Shown here: piece by piece, positions 18,730-29,726 of the stretch
Numbering within the stretch: position 1 is the stretch's first letter
Layout: every line of letters begins with the position of its first letter
DNA from: JAWKTM01 sp041399085
GTDB lineage: Bacteria; Planctomycetota; Planctomycetia; Pirellulales; Pirellulaceae
DNA length: 64,000 nt
NCBI GenBank assembly: GCA_041399085.1
Contig: JAWKTM010000006.1
Span: 62,001-126,000, forward strand
Direction of reading: 5' to 3'
Program-made: the position numbers and the translations under genes
Notes under the pieces: model-generated
Database searches by the model: none
Told to the model about the DNA's origin: nothing
What the model saw: only the letters and a program-made list of their open reading frames with translations

Positions 18730-19071
18730 TCACCAGCGCGTCTGGTCCGACAACAGCTCGCGCGTTTCTTGCTCGGCTCGCTCCCACTGGCCGGCTTCCG
18801 CCATGTCGAGAATGTTCGTCAAGATTTGCTCTTCCGAATCGGTGATCTCGCCGCTACCCGACTTTTCGCGAACCAATTGGCGGGCTTTGGCGATCTGCTC
18901 GCTGCTTCGCAAGTTGCACAGGTTGTCAACAGCCTTACTCAACTCGAAAGCCGCGGGGCTGACCTTGGGATATCCGCAGCCGGCGAAGATCAGCAAGCCG
19001 CTTGTCGCCAAGACCAACCCGACCAAACGTCCGCGACCGAACCACGCGCGATTTGTTCGTTCGTTAATCAC
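18730..19071 (-). CDS. Small lipoprotein coupled to a DUF1559 gene
   Basis: 113 residues. Signal sequence with lipobox GLLIFAGC (Cys about residue 32), then a helical soluble part (ELSKAVDNLCNLRSSEQIAK, DSEEQILTNILDMAEAGQWE). The GTG start lies inside the last codons of the upstream DUF1559 frame (8-bp overlap), so the two are probably co-translated. In planctomycetes DUF1559 proteins are often followed by such small lipoproteins; the role is unknown. Confidence 0.8.
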   Translation of the reverse strand: MINERTNRAWFGRGRLVGLVLATSGLLIFAGCGYPKVSPAAFELSKAVDNLCNLRSSEQIAKARQLVREKSGSGEITDSEEQILTNILDMAEAGQWERAEQETRELLSDQTRW

Positions 19072-20103
19072 CGACCACCTCGCCTTCCGACATGCTGGTC
19101 ATGGCCGCGAACGTGGGACGATGGATGGTCTCGGCAATAAAGCGAATCGATCCATCACCGAAGGCCACTTGAGCGCCGCCAGGGTGTTCGGCTTGCATCT
19201 GCCCGACATGCAGCGTCGGGAAGTTCGGCGGATGGATGATTGGATTGCCGAATGCGTCGACTTCGCCCACCGCTGGTCCACTGTGAGCCAGCACCAACGT
19301 GGCGGCCGATTCCGCGCCGTTGTCGGGCGAAGCCACCTTGGGATGCACGAAGGCCCCCGGCACGACGGCCGCCCAGGTCTTGTCGCTTAACCGTGATGTG
19401 TGTTCGCCTAGGAATACCGTGGACGAAAGCCCATCCGTCACATCGCGAAAGCCGACTCGCGAATTGCGATAGAACGGACCATCGGCCAATCGCGAAACAT
19501 CCCCGTTGTATCCGCCCGACGGTCCAGAACAATCGCCCCAGCACTCTTCTTGACCATGGCTGGCCACATAATGGCTGCGGCCAAGCCGAACGATCGAGCC
19601 CGCTTTTTGCAACGGACTTCCGCCCGCGTCGACCAATACAAACGAGTCGTCGCCGCCGCTTGCCGACGGACAGAGAAACACTTCCAGCTTGGTTTGTACG
19701 AGTTGTGAGTGTGTGGGATGCCAAGCCGGAAGCCGCGAATCCAGTTGATCTCCCAGCCCCGTCTGTTCCAAGAATGGCAACAATAGGGTGCCCCAACTCC
19801 ATCCCGGCGCGCGTCCCAAGTCGTGGCATCAAAATCTTCGGCCGGCAGCGACGCGATCGTCGCATAGTTGGAATAAGACACATAACCGCTGGGCAACGTC
19901 CGATACGTTCCTTCGTAATTGTGGGTCGCCAACGCAAGCTGTTTCAGGTGATTCGCACAGCTCGACCGCCGACTCGCCTCGCGCGCCGCTTGCACCGCCG
20001 GCAACAGCATCGCTACCAACACCCCAATGACCGCGATCACCACTAACAGTTCGACGAGCGTGAACGCGGCCGCGCCGCGCCAAGTCTGACGTTTCCCATG
20101 CAT
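19064..20103 (-). CDS. DUF1559 prepilin-like protein, single frameshift
   Basis: N-terminal type IV pilin-like methylation motif and hydrophobic helix: AAFTLVELLVVIAVIGVLVA, then MLLPAVQAAREASRRSSCAN, the hallmark DUF1559 start, abundant in planctomycetes. The frame breaks near 19808 after DATTWDAR; adding one C gives DARPGWSWGTLLLPFLEQTG and the frame continues to 19064 with the typical DGLSSTVFLGE and C-terminal HPGGAQVAFGDGSIRFI (the H-x-G-G-x-x-x-x-x-x-D-G-S signature). Restored length about 346 residues. ATG 20101-20103 has GAGGAG upstream. The break may be a sequence error. Confidence 0.9.
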
Positions 20104-20175
20104 GAGCTAGACTCCTCGTCCCGTGCGACATCTTCGGAAGTCGTCCGCTGTGGAAAACAACCTTCCCAGCGGAAT

Positions 20176-20240
20176 GTAGCCGCGGCTACCTTATTTGTAG
20201 CCCCAGCTACACTTGGCGGGATTGTAGCCAAGGCTACAGC
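20176..20240. repeat. Three consecutive GTAGC...GCTAC palindromes
   Basis: GTAGCCGCGGCTAC, GTAGCCCCAGCTAC and GTAGCCAAGGCTAC follow one another within about 65 bp, upstream of the DUF1559 gene. The stems are the same and the loop bases differ. This is REP-like small palindromic repeat structure; the function is unknown. A related TGTAGCC word with GGCGGGATT context recurs near 25560-25600. Confidence 0.75.
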
Positions 20241-20322
20241 CGAGTCAACACCGCGACACGAATTCTTAATGCCGGCTTGTCCGCGAGAACGGGCGGACGG
20301 AGAAGGTAGGTCCAGCGCCGAA

Positions 20323-22609
20323 TCAAATCACCGCCGACATTTTTGCCTCGCTGCCGCGGACGAAATTTGCCGCCGGCTCGCGATTCGCACGCCAACGCAA
20401 CCATCCCAACAGAGCGCAGCTCACCACCAGCGACTCGATCAACCACGGCCAGTGATAACCGAAACCATCTTCGCCGATCGAATGGAATAGCCAACGCCAG
20501 AGGGGCTGTTGGTCGGCGACATTCGGTGTTAGCTGGCCGACGAGCACGCCCAGCGAATTGTGGGTGACATGGAACAGCACGCAGGGCCACAGGCTGCGGG
20601 TTTGAGCCGCCAGATAGCCGATGATGATGCCCACCAAAAAGGCCGACAATTGCTGCTGCAACACACTGTGCATGACGCCGAAGAAAAAGCTGCTTATCAA
20701 GATCGCCGTCCACTTGCGTCCGGTCGATTGCAGGCCGCTGAGCACGAATCCGCGAAAAGCCAACTCTTCACAAATCGCTGGCGTGACGGCGATCACCAGC
20801 AACACGGACCACAACGGCGCGGACTCCACCGCCGCCAGGAACGGCTTGAGCGCCTCCATTGTTTCGCCACTCATGGGATACAGCGTTTGAATTGCGTGAC
20901 TGAGGCTCATCACCGTCGGATGCAACGCCAACGCCAACAACGGACCAACCACCAACGATGCCGGGCGCACGGTCGTGAGCCGCAGCGTGCGCCAAGGTCT
21001 TCTGGTAAGTACGATCGCCATCAACAGCGCCGGCGTGGCGATCAGGCCGATCTGCAAAACCAATGTGGTAACGGCGATGCCGCGCCAGTCGTTTGGCGGC
21101 AGGATGCTTGTCTGTGCGAAGAACCGAATCAGCAGCAACACGACGCCGCACAAAATGCCTTCAGCGAACGTCGGCAAGTCGCCTCGATCACGCACCACAT
21201 GCCGCACCCAAACGCCGAGATCCCACCGCTCGCTGTCGCGAAACAGCACCGATTCGTTGTTAAACTGATCCACCGCCCAACGAATCGCCAACAAACATCC
21301 CGCAGCGGTCACGGCCAAAACCGGCGGCGTAAACACCAAGGCTTCGGTGTATTGCCCTTCGACCAAGGCCCGCAACAGCAACATCATGCCGGTTACCGGA
21401 ATCAGAGCCGTTCCCAGATTCAATTCTGTCGCGGGAAGGATCGGCAACATCATCAGCGGCAGCATGATCATCAGCAGCGGCATGAGATAATATTGGCCTT
21501 CCTTCGAGCTGCGAGCGAAAGCCGCGATCGCCAGCGACAACGCGCTGAACAGCGCCGCCATCGGCAGCAGCGCGAGCACCAGCCAAGCCAGTGCGCTCAC
21601 CGGCGGCGGACCCACTTGCAGCTCGGCGCCGCCACCCAGCGGTTCCAGTTGCCGAATGATGAACGTCCCGGTCACGGTCATGCTGAACAGATTCAACAGC
21701 GATGTCGCGACGCTGAACGCCGTGACCGTCAGCAGCTTGCCCCACACAATCTCGCCGCGTCGAGCCGGGCTGCTTAACAACGTCTCGAGCGTGCCCCGTT
21801 CCTTCTCTCCGCGCACAAATCGACCGCCGGATAGAACGCGCCGGTCAGCCTTCAAATCAGCACGACGAACGGCAGCACCTTCGACCACACGGCCGCGCGG
21901 CGCATCACTTCGTGCCGATATCTTCGTTCTCATAAACGAACGGCTCGCTGGCGGCCGGCGGGATATTGTTTTGCTTGAAGCTCTCGCGAACGAAGTCGCC
22001 TCGCCAATTTCGCAAGATCGTTTCCATGCGGTCATGAGCGACTCGCGAGCGATCGTTGGCCTTATTCACAAACAGCTTCGGCTCGGGAACCGCCGTCTCA
22101 CTGTTTCAGCGGACTCTTCCGCGGATGAAGGCGATGTCGAGTCCACATCCGCGTCGGTTTCACTCCGGTCCGCCAGGCTGCGGCGACTCGCTACCAGACG
22201 CTCGCCAAAACCAGGAGGGAAATCGACGATCAAGTCGTACTCGCCCGACTGAATCATTTCCTGGGCCACTCGCGCATCGCGTCGTTCGCGCGTCGACGGG
22301 CGGCGTGGCGATCAACTCCAACTGAATCAGCCGCATCTCTTCGTCGCTGACCAACTCGCGCGCGAACCGCGGGCCGCCCATATCGCCATCGTCGATCAAC
22401 AGCGGCGGGTCGTTGGGCAGCGAATCGGAACCGACCAACAGAATCTTGGTCGGATGCTCCTGCATGAACTGAGCGACTTGCAGGAACGTCATTCCTAACA
22501 ACGGATACAACAGCAGCGGCAAGACGACGATCGTGAACAACGTGCGGCGGTCTCGCAATTGATCGCGAAACTCGCGCTGGAAAATCAGCCTCACGTTGGT
22601 CCAACTCAT
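20323..22609 (-). pseudogene. NatB-like ABC-2 permease fused to a CPBP intramembrane protease domain, several frameshifts
   Basis: The N-terminus at 22609 (SWTNVRLIFQREFRDQLRDR then TLFTIVVLPLLLYPLLGM) is a NatB/ABC-2 type permease start. Between about 22290 and 21830 at least three frame changes are needed to link it to GEKERGTLETLLSSPARRGE and the remaining membrane domain. An in-frame TGA falls at the expected Trp after VLPFVVLI. The downstream two thirds (from about 21820) is open to 20323 and ends in a CPBP (Abi) domain: AICEELAFRGFVLSGL, FFFGVMHSVLQQQL and CVLFHVTHNSLG, the EExxxR and His motifs of that family. Probable role: export with the adjacent ATPase; the substrate (Na+ in the namesake) is unknown. 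Confidence 0.82.
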
Positions 22610-22628
22610 CGTCTTCGGCTTCCTCTAT

Positions 22629-23392
22629 TCATGCGCCGGCCGGCGCCTGGCGTTGTTCGTCGTGCTGCGAAATCAGTTGAAAGAACAACTCCTCAAAATC
22701 GCGTTGGCCATGCTGGTCGCAAAGTTCGTCGAGCGTCCCTTCCGCCAGAAAATGACCGCGGTACATGATCGCCACGCGGTCGCACAAACGTTCCACCTCG
22801 CGCATGATGTGGGTCGAGAAGATGATGCATTTGCCTTGGTCACGAAGCTCGGCCACGTTGTTTAGCAACGCCCGCGCGACCAACACATCCAAACCGACGG
22901 TGGCTTCGTCAAAGATCAGCACCGGCGGATCATGCACGATGGCTCGCGCGATCGACACTTTTGCTTCATGCCGGTCGACATCTTCGCGCCCAGCACGTCG
23001 CGAATGTCATTCATTTTCAGACGCTCGAAGATCCGCTCCATCCGCTCCCGCAACACGTCCGAATCCAGTCCGTACAGCCGACCGAAGTATTCGACCATTT
23101 CCCAAGCGGTCATGCGATCGTAAACGGCCGTGTTGTTCGATACGAAACCGATTTGATGCCGCACGAATTCCGGCTGGGTCAGCACATCGTAGCCGTTGAT
23201 CGAAGCCGAGCCGCTCGTCGGTTGCAGTACCGTGCTGAGGATTCGCAGCGCGGTCGTCTTGCCAGCGCCGTTGGGTCCGAGCAGGCCGTAGATCTGTCCC
23301 GCGCTGGCCGAGAACGAAATCCCCGCCAGCGCCACGAACTGCCCTCGTCGCAGGTCAGCGTAGGACTTTGTCAGCTCGTGGACTTCGATCAT
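22629..23392 (-). CDS. NatA-like ABC transporter ATPase, single frameshift
   Basis: ATP-binding subunit for the permease that follows 20 nt downstream. Walker A GLLGPNGAGKTTALR, and Q-loop region HQIGFVSNNTAVYDRMTAWE. The frame breaks in the signature region (STGMKQK) near 22957. Adding one G (AAAAGTG to AAAAGGTG) restores STGMKQKVSIARAIVHDPPV, then LIFDEATVGLDV (Walker B/D-loop) and H-loop FSTHIMREVERLCDRV. Restored length is about 255 residues. Note FDEATVGLDV in place of the common FDEPTxGLD. The one-base loss in a GG pair may be a sequence error. Confidence 0.9.
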
Positions 23393-23660
23393 CCGAAATG
23401 GACTCCTGCTTACGGTCGGTCGAGGACGCGGCGTCTATCACAACTTAGCTCACTCCGACCGAGCGCGAAGGGCGTGACGAATTTGGCGAGCGCGTCGAGC
23501 GTCACGAATTTGTCGGCCAAACCGATTCTGCCGACCATGCCGGCGATCGGCCATCCCGAGCCGATGATTGACACCCGCAACTCGACCAATACAATTCCAA
23601 CTCCTACAGGCTACGAATTTTCCGTTTTCTACAAGCGATTACCAACAGGGAGTAGATCGA

Positions 23661-23987
<327 letters not shown>

Positions 23988-24026
23988 GTTGACGCCAACG
24001 CCCCGAATTAAACGAAGTTCACCAAG

Positions 24027-24063
24027 AACGGAATCGCCATCTCGATGACGGTTCCGTTTTTTT
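24027..24063 (+). terminator. Rho-independent terminator after trxA
   Basis: AACGGAA (24027-24033) pairs with TTCCGTT (24052-24058); the run of T continues to 24063. It lies 40 bases after the trxA stop and before the convergent hydrolase gene. Confidence 0.85.
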
Positions 24064-24096
24064 GTTGGCGTCGTAGGTCGCGGCTCAAGTTGATTT

Positions 24097-25335
24097 CTAC
24101 CGCTCTACCGCGAGTGCTCGCCGGCTCTCCTGGACTCGGCCCGCGGCCAAGTTTTCCGCCAGGCGATCCAGGTTCGCGTTTTCCGGCGTCGGCGACTTGG
24201 CTCGCCGCTCGTACAGACGCAACGGCAATTGCAGGTCGTTGCGGTTGAAGGGAAAGTCGCGGTCGACCTGCAAGCGATACTGTTGGATGGTTTCTAGATC
24301 CCGCCAGCCGAATTCGCGGCTCGGCTCGATCTGTGTTCCTTCGCCCCAATCATTCCAAGTGGCGATTTGAACCACCGCCGACTTCCCCCGCACGGCCCGC
24401 AAAAACGTATCGCGAAACGTAGCGCCTTCCTTGTCCGCCACATGTCCCCAACTCGCATGGACTTGGGCCTCCGCATAAATATCGTGAAACCGGGGGAAAG
24501 CGACCGAAATTGCGAGCGGCCATGTCTTGGATTCCCGCTCGAATCGATCGATCGCGGCAAGGCCCTCTTGCGGGACTGGCCAGTCGAAGGCGCCGAGCGC
24601 ACTTGATCTTCGATGGTGTTGACTCACATATGCGACGGAACCGTCGACCGCCTGTAAGGTTTCACTCCATTCATCGTCACTCAAACCGGACTGGCCGAAT
24701 GAGAGCAACACGGGCTTGCCATAAAACCGCAGATAACATTTCTCCTTAAACCAATTGGCTTGCAGCCACTCCAAGTCCGCGATCGCATGGGCCACGCGCT
24801 GATCGGCCGCGATTCGATTCGCCTCGACCAAAGCAGGTATCGTCTGATCCTCATAACATATGACGACCCGCATTCGCAGCCGGTTAGCCTGCTCGATCAA
24901 TCGCGCCGTATTGCGGTGCAGCAGAGCGTAATCCCGAAATTCCTCTCGCCCATACCAGTCGACAATAACACCATCGATTCCGGCAATCTTCATCAACAAG
25001 AGGTGGTACTCGATGACTTTGGCGTCTCCCGAATCGTAGGGCCCAATCGCGGGATAGTAGTGCGAGGCGATTGCGCGCTTTTCGTCCGCTCCGCTGCGGG
25101 AGTTCGGGTCGAAGTGATTCATCGTCCAGTGCCAGCCCCATTGGCCCTGTTCCGGCGCGGCCTCATACCAAGGCATATAGTGAGCCAGCAACAGCGGACG
25201 CGGCCGGGACTGGGGCGTCGTCTGGGCGAGAACCGGCGATGCGTGACAAGCCAGAACACAACTACCGAGCGCAACGACAAATGCCCACGTCGAAGTCCGC
25301 CGAATCCCGCCTCTCCAAGGCGTAAAATGGCTCAT
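24097..25335 (-). CDS. Exported GH99/GH71-like glycoside hydrolase
   Basis: About 412 residues from ATG 25333-25335, opening with a signal peptide (TSTWAFVVALGSCVLACHAS). The catalytic-type barrel shows LLLAHYMPWYEAAPEQGQWG, GWHW, IDGVIVDWYGREEF and the strong end motif WNDWGEGTQIEPS, all typical of the GH71/GH99-like group acting on alpha-glucans or mannans. The true substrate is unknown. A longer frame to 25464 would place the signal peptide internally, so the shorter start is preferred, although no strong ribosome site is visible before it. Convergent with trxA. Confidence 0.82.
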   Translation of the reverse strand: MSHFTPWRGGIRRTSTWAFVVALGSCVLACHASPVLAQTTPQSRPRPLLLAHYMPWYEAAPEQGQWGWHWTMNHFDPNSRSGADEKRAIASHYYPAIGPYDSGDAKVIEYHLLLMKIAGIDGVIVDWYGREEFRDYALLHRNTARLIEQANRLRMRVVICYEDQTIPALVEANRIAADQRVAHAIADLEWLQANWFKEKCYLRFYGKPVLLSFGQSGLSDDEWSETLQAVDGSVAYVSQHHRRSSALGAFDWPVPQEGLAAIDRFERESKTWPLAISVAFPRFHDIYAEAQVHASWGHVADKEGATFRDTFLRAVRGKSAVVQIATWNDWGEGTQIEPSREFGWRDLETIQQYRLQVDRDFPFNRNDLQLPLRLYERRAKSPTPENANLDRLAENLAAGRVQESRRALAVER

Positions 25336-25650
25336 CGCCGATCTCGCGCGACGTACGTGCTCGTTCACCGCTAGCTCGATCCACATCTTCTTTCCATACA
25401 TGGCTATTTCATGCGCAACTAACGTAAAAAACAGGAAAATCGGCCTATTCGCCGAGATTTTCATCGTAAGGTCGGGTGGTTGAACGAGTCAAGCGCCGGG
25501 GCAAACGATTGCGAGACAACGCCGCCTGGGCTACCGTGAAACCAGTTGTGCCACCGAACTTGGCGGGATTATAGGAGCGTGCGGATGTAGCCGAATGGCC
25601 TCGACGCGTTGCCTACATGTCTGCTTGCCGCCATTCAACAGAAGTGAAGT

Positions 25651-27115
25651 ATGAGCAGTGAACGTTCAAAGAATCGTTGGGCTGGGATATTCATTGGGCC
25701 TGCGCTAGTTGTATTTTCATTAATGGCGATCTGGAAGAACGAGACTCGTTTCGATTTCCATCGCGCCGCGGCCAAGACTCAACCGATGAGTTCGTTGGCC
25801 GGAGCGTCGCCCGGGCAAGTCGTCTCGTATACCGGACCGATGGATCAGAAGCTCGAGTTTTCGGGCGAGTATGTGGAGTCGTTTACCGGTTACCTGTATG
25901 TGCAGCGTATCGCCCAGATCTATGCCTGGGATCGGGATAAGGATTCCGACAAACATGTGAAATGGAATTTGCGCTGGATGAATCACGTGGAAAGCAACAA
26001 TCGAAACCAGGGCGTACGCCAAGAGTTGAGCTCCCGCAGATTTCAGCCTTCAAGTTATCAGGTGGGCGAATTGTCGGTGACGGTCCAAGAACTACAGTTC
26101 GTCGACGCTTCGCAATATATTCCCTCGGAACAATTAGAGATCCGCCGCGAAGGTCTGGTCGGTAAGGATTCGTATCTATATCTCTATAAGAACGAATCTC
26201 AAGGCCTGGGGGACGAGCGAGTTCATTATCAGGCGATTCCCGTACCGGCCACGGCCACCTATTTCGGCAAACTGGAATCGGGGCAAGGCGTGCCCGATAC
26301 GACGCATCAACGAACTGGCTTCATTAATGGGATAATCCAGGACACTGGGATTTTGCATCATTTGGTGGCGGGGGATCGTCCCCTAGCACTGGCTTCGATG
26401 AAAGCCTACTTGGGCCGTTTGAAGTGGATCGTTCGCGGCATCGCTAGCTCGACGGTTGTCTTGGGACTGCTAATTCTCTTCTCGACCATCGTGGGGTGGT
26501 TGTACCATATCCCGGTCATTGGTCGCGTCGTCGAGGCCGGGGCGTTCATTGCGGCATTGGTGATTGGGATTCCCTTGGTGATTGTCACGATGTCAGCCGC
26601 GTACCTTGTCGCCCATCCAATCATTTTGGTGGGGATCGTCGCAATGGGGGTGGCTGCCATTGTGTGGATTCGCCGACGAGGCAAACGGTCGCAAGCAGCC
26701 TTGCAAGATGAATTGGCGATACAGTTTGGCCACGACTTGACCGCCGATGAAACGAAAGAGCTCGAGTTTATGGAGTTGGCGCAGTTGGCGATGTCGGACG
26801 GTGATTGGAAGCCGGAAGAGCAAGCTTTTCTAAAGCAATGGGCGCGCAAGCATCGTTGGAGAGAGGACAAGGTTGAGCGACTGTTGTCGGAAGCCCGACT
26901 TCGTCAACAGGACGTTGGCAACGAGACGACGAACGACCAGCATTTGCTGAACCTGATTCGGTTGGCGTTGGCGGATGGAAACGTTTCGCCCTACGAACTG
27001 CGTTCGATCCGTAAAACCGCGCGGCGGTTGGGATACGACGATTCAGAAGATTGCCGAGATGATGCGCGGCGTTGCAATCACGAGTTCACCAACTCGGACT
27101 GTTTGTGGACGATAA
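25651..27115 (+). CDS. Membrane protein, TMEM43-like domain plus TerB-like tail, 3' frameshift
   Basis: The N-terminus is one hydrophobic span (residues about 11-27), then a large extracytoplasmic domain (GQVVSYTGPMDQKLEFSGEY ... FTGYLYVQRIAQIYAWDRDK) like the TMEM43/DUF1625 family, then three or four hydrophobic spans (about 255-345). The cytoplasmic tail has two TerB-like helical repeats: FMELAQLAMSDGDWKPEEQA and NLIRLALADGNVSPYELRSI. The open frame runs on to 27282, but after ARRLGYDD the neighbouring frame gives IQKIAEMMRGVAITSSPTR and a TAA at 27113-27115, avoiding a 156-bp overlap with the opposite gene; one missing base near 27044 is inferred. Role: perhaps envelope stress; unknown. 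Confidence 0.75.
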
Positions 27116-27126
27116 CCGCGGATGTA

Positions 27127-29691
27127 TTAAGGTTTGGCAGGCGGGTTGGGGATCGCACTCAAATCGTTGGGGCCGCGGCTGAGATAGATGTGATCGAACA
27201 ATGCAGGTTGGTCGTCGAGCGACTGGAGCGTGATCGACTCGATTTGGCATTCACCGAGATCGGCGTAGAGATCGCGAGTTAGCACGATCCAATCCTTGCC
27301 GAGCGGTTGCTGCCACATGACGCGGGCGTTTTCATCGGCGGGCTGCTTTTCGCCTGCGACCAAGGCGACCGGCGTCGGTGGTTCGACTCGTTGAACGATC
27401 AACTGCAATTTGCCGCCTTCAGGCTTCCGCATCGCCAAACGCAGAAAACGGAACTCGCCCCAGTTCGGCACATTGCGAATTGCGATCGGCTGCTTGACGG
27501 CAAGACGCAGCGGTTCGTCGGGCGGGACATATAGATGTGAGCTGCCCCAGTTCGCCGCGTTTTCGGTACGGATGTTCGCGACCGGCGGATCGGCCTCGCC
27601 GAACAATTCCAACGGCAGGGGAGAGGCGGCGTTTGGTGCGTTGTCAATCTCGTCGAAAAGACAGCGGAGGAACGGGTGCGTACGGCTGACGGTCAGGCAA
27701 CGCCAGACAAGCGGCGTTTCGTCGTTGCCCGGCATTTGCGAAACGGCCAGTTCGATCGACTGGTCGCTAGTCGCGGGTGATCGTGGCAGCGCGAAACAAA
27801 TCGGTCTCGCGTCGCGATGGCTGCGATCGAACAGGGGCGCGTCTTGCTCGGGTTGTTCTTTGCCGTTGATCGCGATCTTTAGCTTGGGCGGATTCGGACC
27901 GTCTTGCACGCGATGAGCGCCGACGACCAGCCAGCGATGGTCCGTGTCAAGGCGGCGCTCGGCGGACAACACGATGGGCTCGCCCACCGCCGCGATCGCC
28001 GGGCGATGTCGCACGGTCGGCGAGTTTAGATCGTCCGTAACGCTCTTGCGTAGCGGCGGCGTCTGTTCGTTGAACGTGACTTTCCAGCCTCGCCAAGCCG
28101 GAATGTGCGTAGCTCGCCGTCGAGCGATCTCGTCCTTCACAACCGCCGCGTCCAGCTCGAACCACGGCTCAACCCAGTCGGCGATATCGCGAATCGTTAG
28201 CGGGTCGGCGCCGGCGGGTCGCCCGGTGTGGGCCGGGTCGACTTCCAGAATGATCTCCGCCGGCCGATTGCCGTCCGTGGGAATCGAGATCGCTCCGCAG
28301 TCGATCGTGTGCTGACTGCCGACGACAAACTCGCTGGTGTACCAAGGTTGATCGGGCGTGGCGATCGAAGCCACTTTGGCTCGCACGCAACCGCCGGTTC
28401 CCGCCGCTCGATCCAGAGCGAAACGAGTCCGCAACGTGCGAACGGCCGGATGCGTGGGAAAGATTAGGCGATTCGCCGAGCGAACTCCGATGCCCCAACC
28501 GGCTTCGGCCTCGCCTGGGTTGAACGTATCGCCGTAGGCGTTGCGATTGATTTGCCAAGCCGCCGCGGACAACGTGGGCACGGCGGCCGAGCCTGGGGTT
28601 TCCAGTCGTGGCAGGAACCGAGTCAGCGGAACTTCGTGCGGCGCGAACGAACGTCGGATCCAGACGTTGCGATTTGGAATCCAGATCGGGTCGAGCGACC
28701 AGGCGGGTTGAACGGCGTGAACCCAGCGCGCGAAGTCGGCCGAGTTGCCTTCGGCCCGAGCGTCGAAACGTGCCAGCGACGTGGTGGCGATCAGTCCGTC
28801 GATGGTTTCCGTTTGCAGCAGTCGTGATTCGCCGTCGGGCGCGAGTTCAACGAGTTCATCGAAGTAGGTGTCCCAGGCGTTGGGCTCCTCCAGCCGCAGC
28901 GCCGCCAGCTCCGATATGGCGACGCGTCGCGGGCCGTCGGCGGTCAGGAGATCGATCGCGCCAGCCCGCCAGCGCAGCGAGCGAAAGGCCAGCGTTCGAC
29001 CGTCGCGGAACAGGACCGAATTCGGTTCGGCCGCAACGGTCGAACGCTGCCAAACGATGCGGCGGATAAAGCGAGTTGCCACGCGCAGCTCGGCGACGCT
29101 GACGCCGGACGGCGGACGTTGCTCGAACGACGGCGCGACCAGCGCGTGCGGCGGCTGCTGATCGAACCCATCTTCGCCGTCGGCAAAACCCGTGACTCGG
29201 CCGGCGACGAAATCGCCGTTGACGAATTCGATGTAGGCGTCCGGCGATCGGTTGGGCGACAACCATCGATCGCGGAGCCAACGCAGCGGCGCGTTCGGCG
29301 CGAACAGCGGTTCGCTTTCCAGCTTTGCCTGAGCTTGGGCCGCGTGCCAATCGGCCAGGAAATTGCCTTCGATCGTTCGGCCGTCGGTCAGCTTGGCGAC
29401 AAACCGCGGCGGCTTGGCCATAGCGGCGTTCGTCGTCAACAAGGTCGTTGCCAGAACCATCACGCAAACGAACCAAGCCATTCCCGAGCGAACTCGATTG
29501 GTCAAAACCGCCGGGCGGATGGTTTGCAGGTCGGCGTCACGTCGCGGTGGAATTGGTTGCGGGCGGCTTGGTTGTTCGGGCGTCATGCGGCTGGGTTGTC
29601 TCGGGCGATGGAACATACGTATCGACACGCGCCGGGGAACGGTTGCGTGCTGGGGTGAATCCCCGATAATGCGGACCCGTTTCAGGAACAT
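27127..29691 (-). CDS. Large secreted protein with NPCBM-like region
   Basis: 854 residues. After a Pro/Arg-rich start comes a signal-type hydrophobic segment (GMAWFVCVMVLATTLLTTNA, about residues 70-89). The exported part starts with FVAKLTDGRTIEGNFLADWH, a motif common in planctomycete proteins of this type. Near residues 370-440, AYGDTFNPGEAEAGWGIGVR and RTLRTRFALDRAAG look like an NPCBM/NEW2 carbohydrate-binding region. No catalytic motif was recognised. The start at 29691 has AAGGTAG upstream; ATGs at 29616 and 29586 are alternatives with no ribosome site. Divergent from the sugar kinase gene 35 nt away. Confidence 0.72.
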   Translation of the reverse strand: MFLKRVRIIGDSPQHATVPRRVSIRMFHRPRQPSRMTPEQPSRPQPIPPRRDADLQTIRPAVLTNRVRSGMAWFVCVMVLATTLLTTNAAMAKPPRFVAKLTDGRTIEGNFLADWHAAQAQAKLESEPLFAPNAPLRWLRDRWLSPNRSPDAYIEFVNGDFVAGRVTGFADGEDGFDQQPPHALVAPSFEQRPPSGVSVAELRVATRFIRRIVWQRSTVAAEPNSVLFRDGRTLAFRSLRWRAGAIDLLTADGPRRVAISELAALRLEEPNAWDTYFDELVELAPDGESRLLQTETIDGLIATTSLARFDARAEGNSADFARWVHAVQPAWSLDPIWIPNRNVWIRRSFAPHEVPLTRFLPRLETPGSAAVPTLSAAAWQINRNAYGDTFNPGEAEAGWGIGVRSANRLIFPTHPAVRTLRTRFALDRAAGTGGCVRAKVASIATPDQPWYTSEFVVGSQHTIDCGAISIPTDGNRPAEIILEVDPAHTGRPAGADPLTIRDIADWVEPWFELDAAVVKDEIARRRATHIPAWRGWKVTFNEQTPPLRKSVTDDLNSPTVRHRPAIAAVGEPIVLSAERRLDTDHRWLVVGAHRVQDGPNPPKLKIAINGKEQPEQDAPLFDRSHRDARPICFALPRSPATSDQSIELAVSQMPGNDETPLVWRCLTVSRTHPFLRCLFDEIDNAPNAASPLPLELFGEADPPVANIRTENAANWGSSHLYVPPDEPLRLAVKQPIAIRNVPNWGEFRFLRLAMRKPEGGKLQLIVQRVEPPTPVALVAGEKQPADENARVMWQQPLGKDWIVLTRDLYADLGECQIESITLQSLDDQPALFDHIYLSRGPNDLSAIPNPPAKP

Positions 29692-29726
29692 GTCTACCTT
29701 AACACGCCGCTGGAAGGAACGCCCCG

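Noticed and set aside
20560..21777. 405-codon plus-strand frame, Gln/His/Arg-rich
   Set aside because: Antisense of the permease-CPBP gene, which has clear membrane spans and motifs.
27116..27282. C-terminal extension of the TerB-like protein
   Set aside because: It overlaps the opposite NPCBM-like gene, and the sequence in this frame is the antisense of that gene; a one-base loss explains it.
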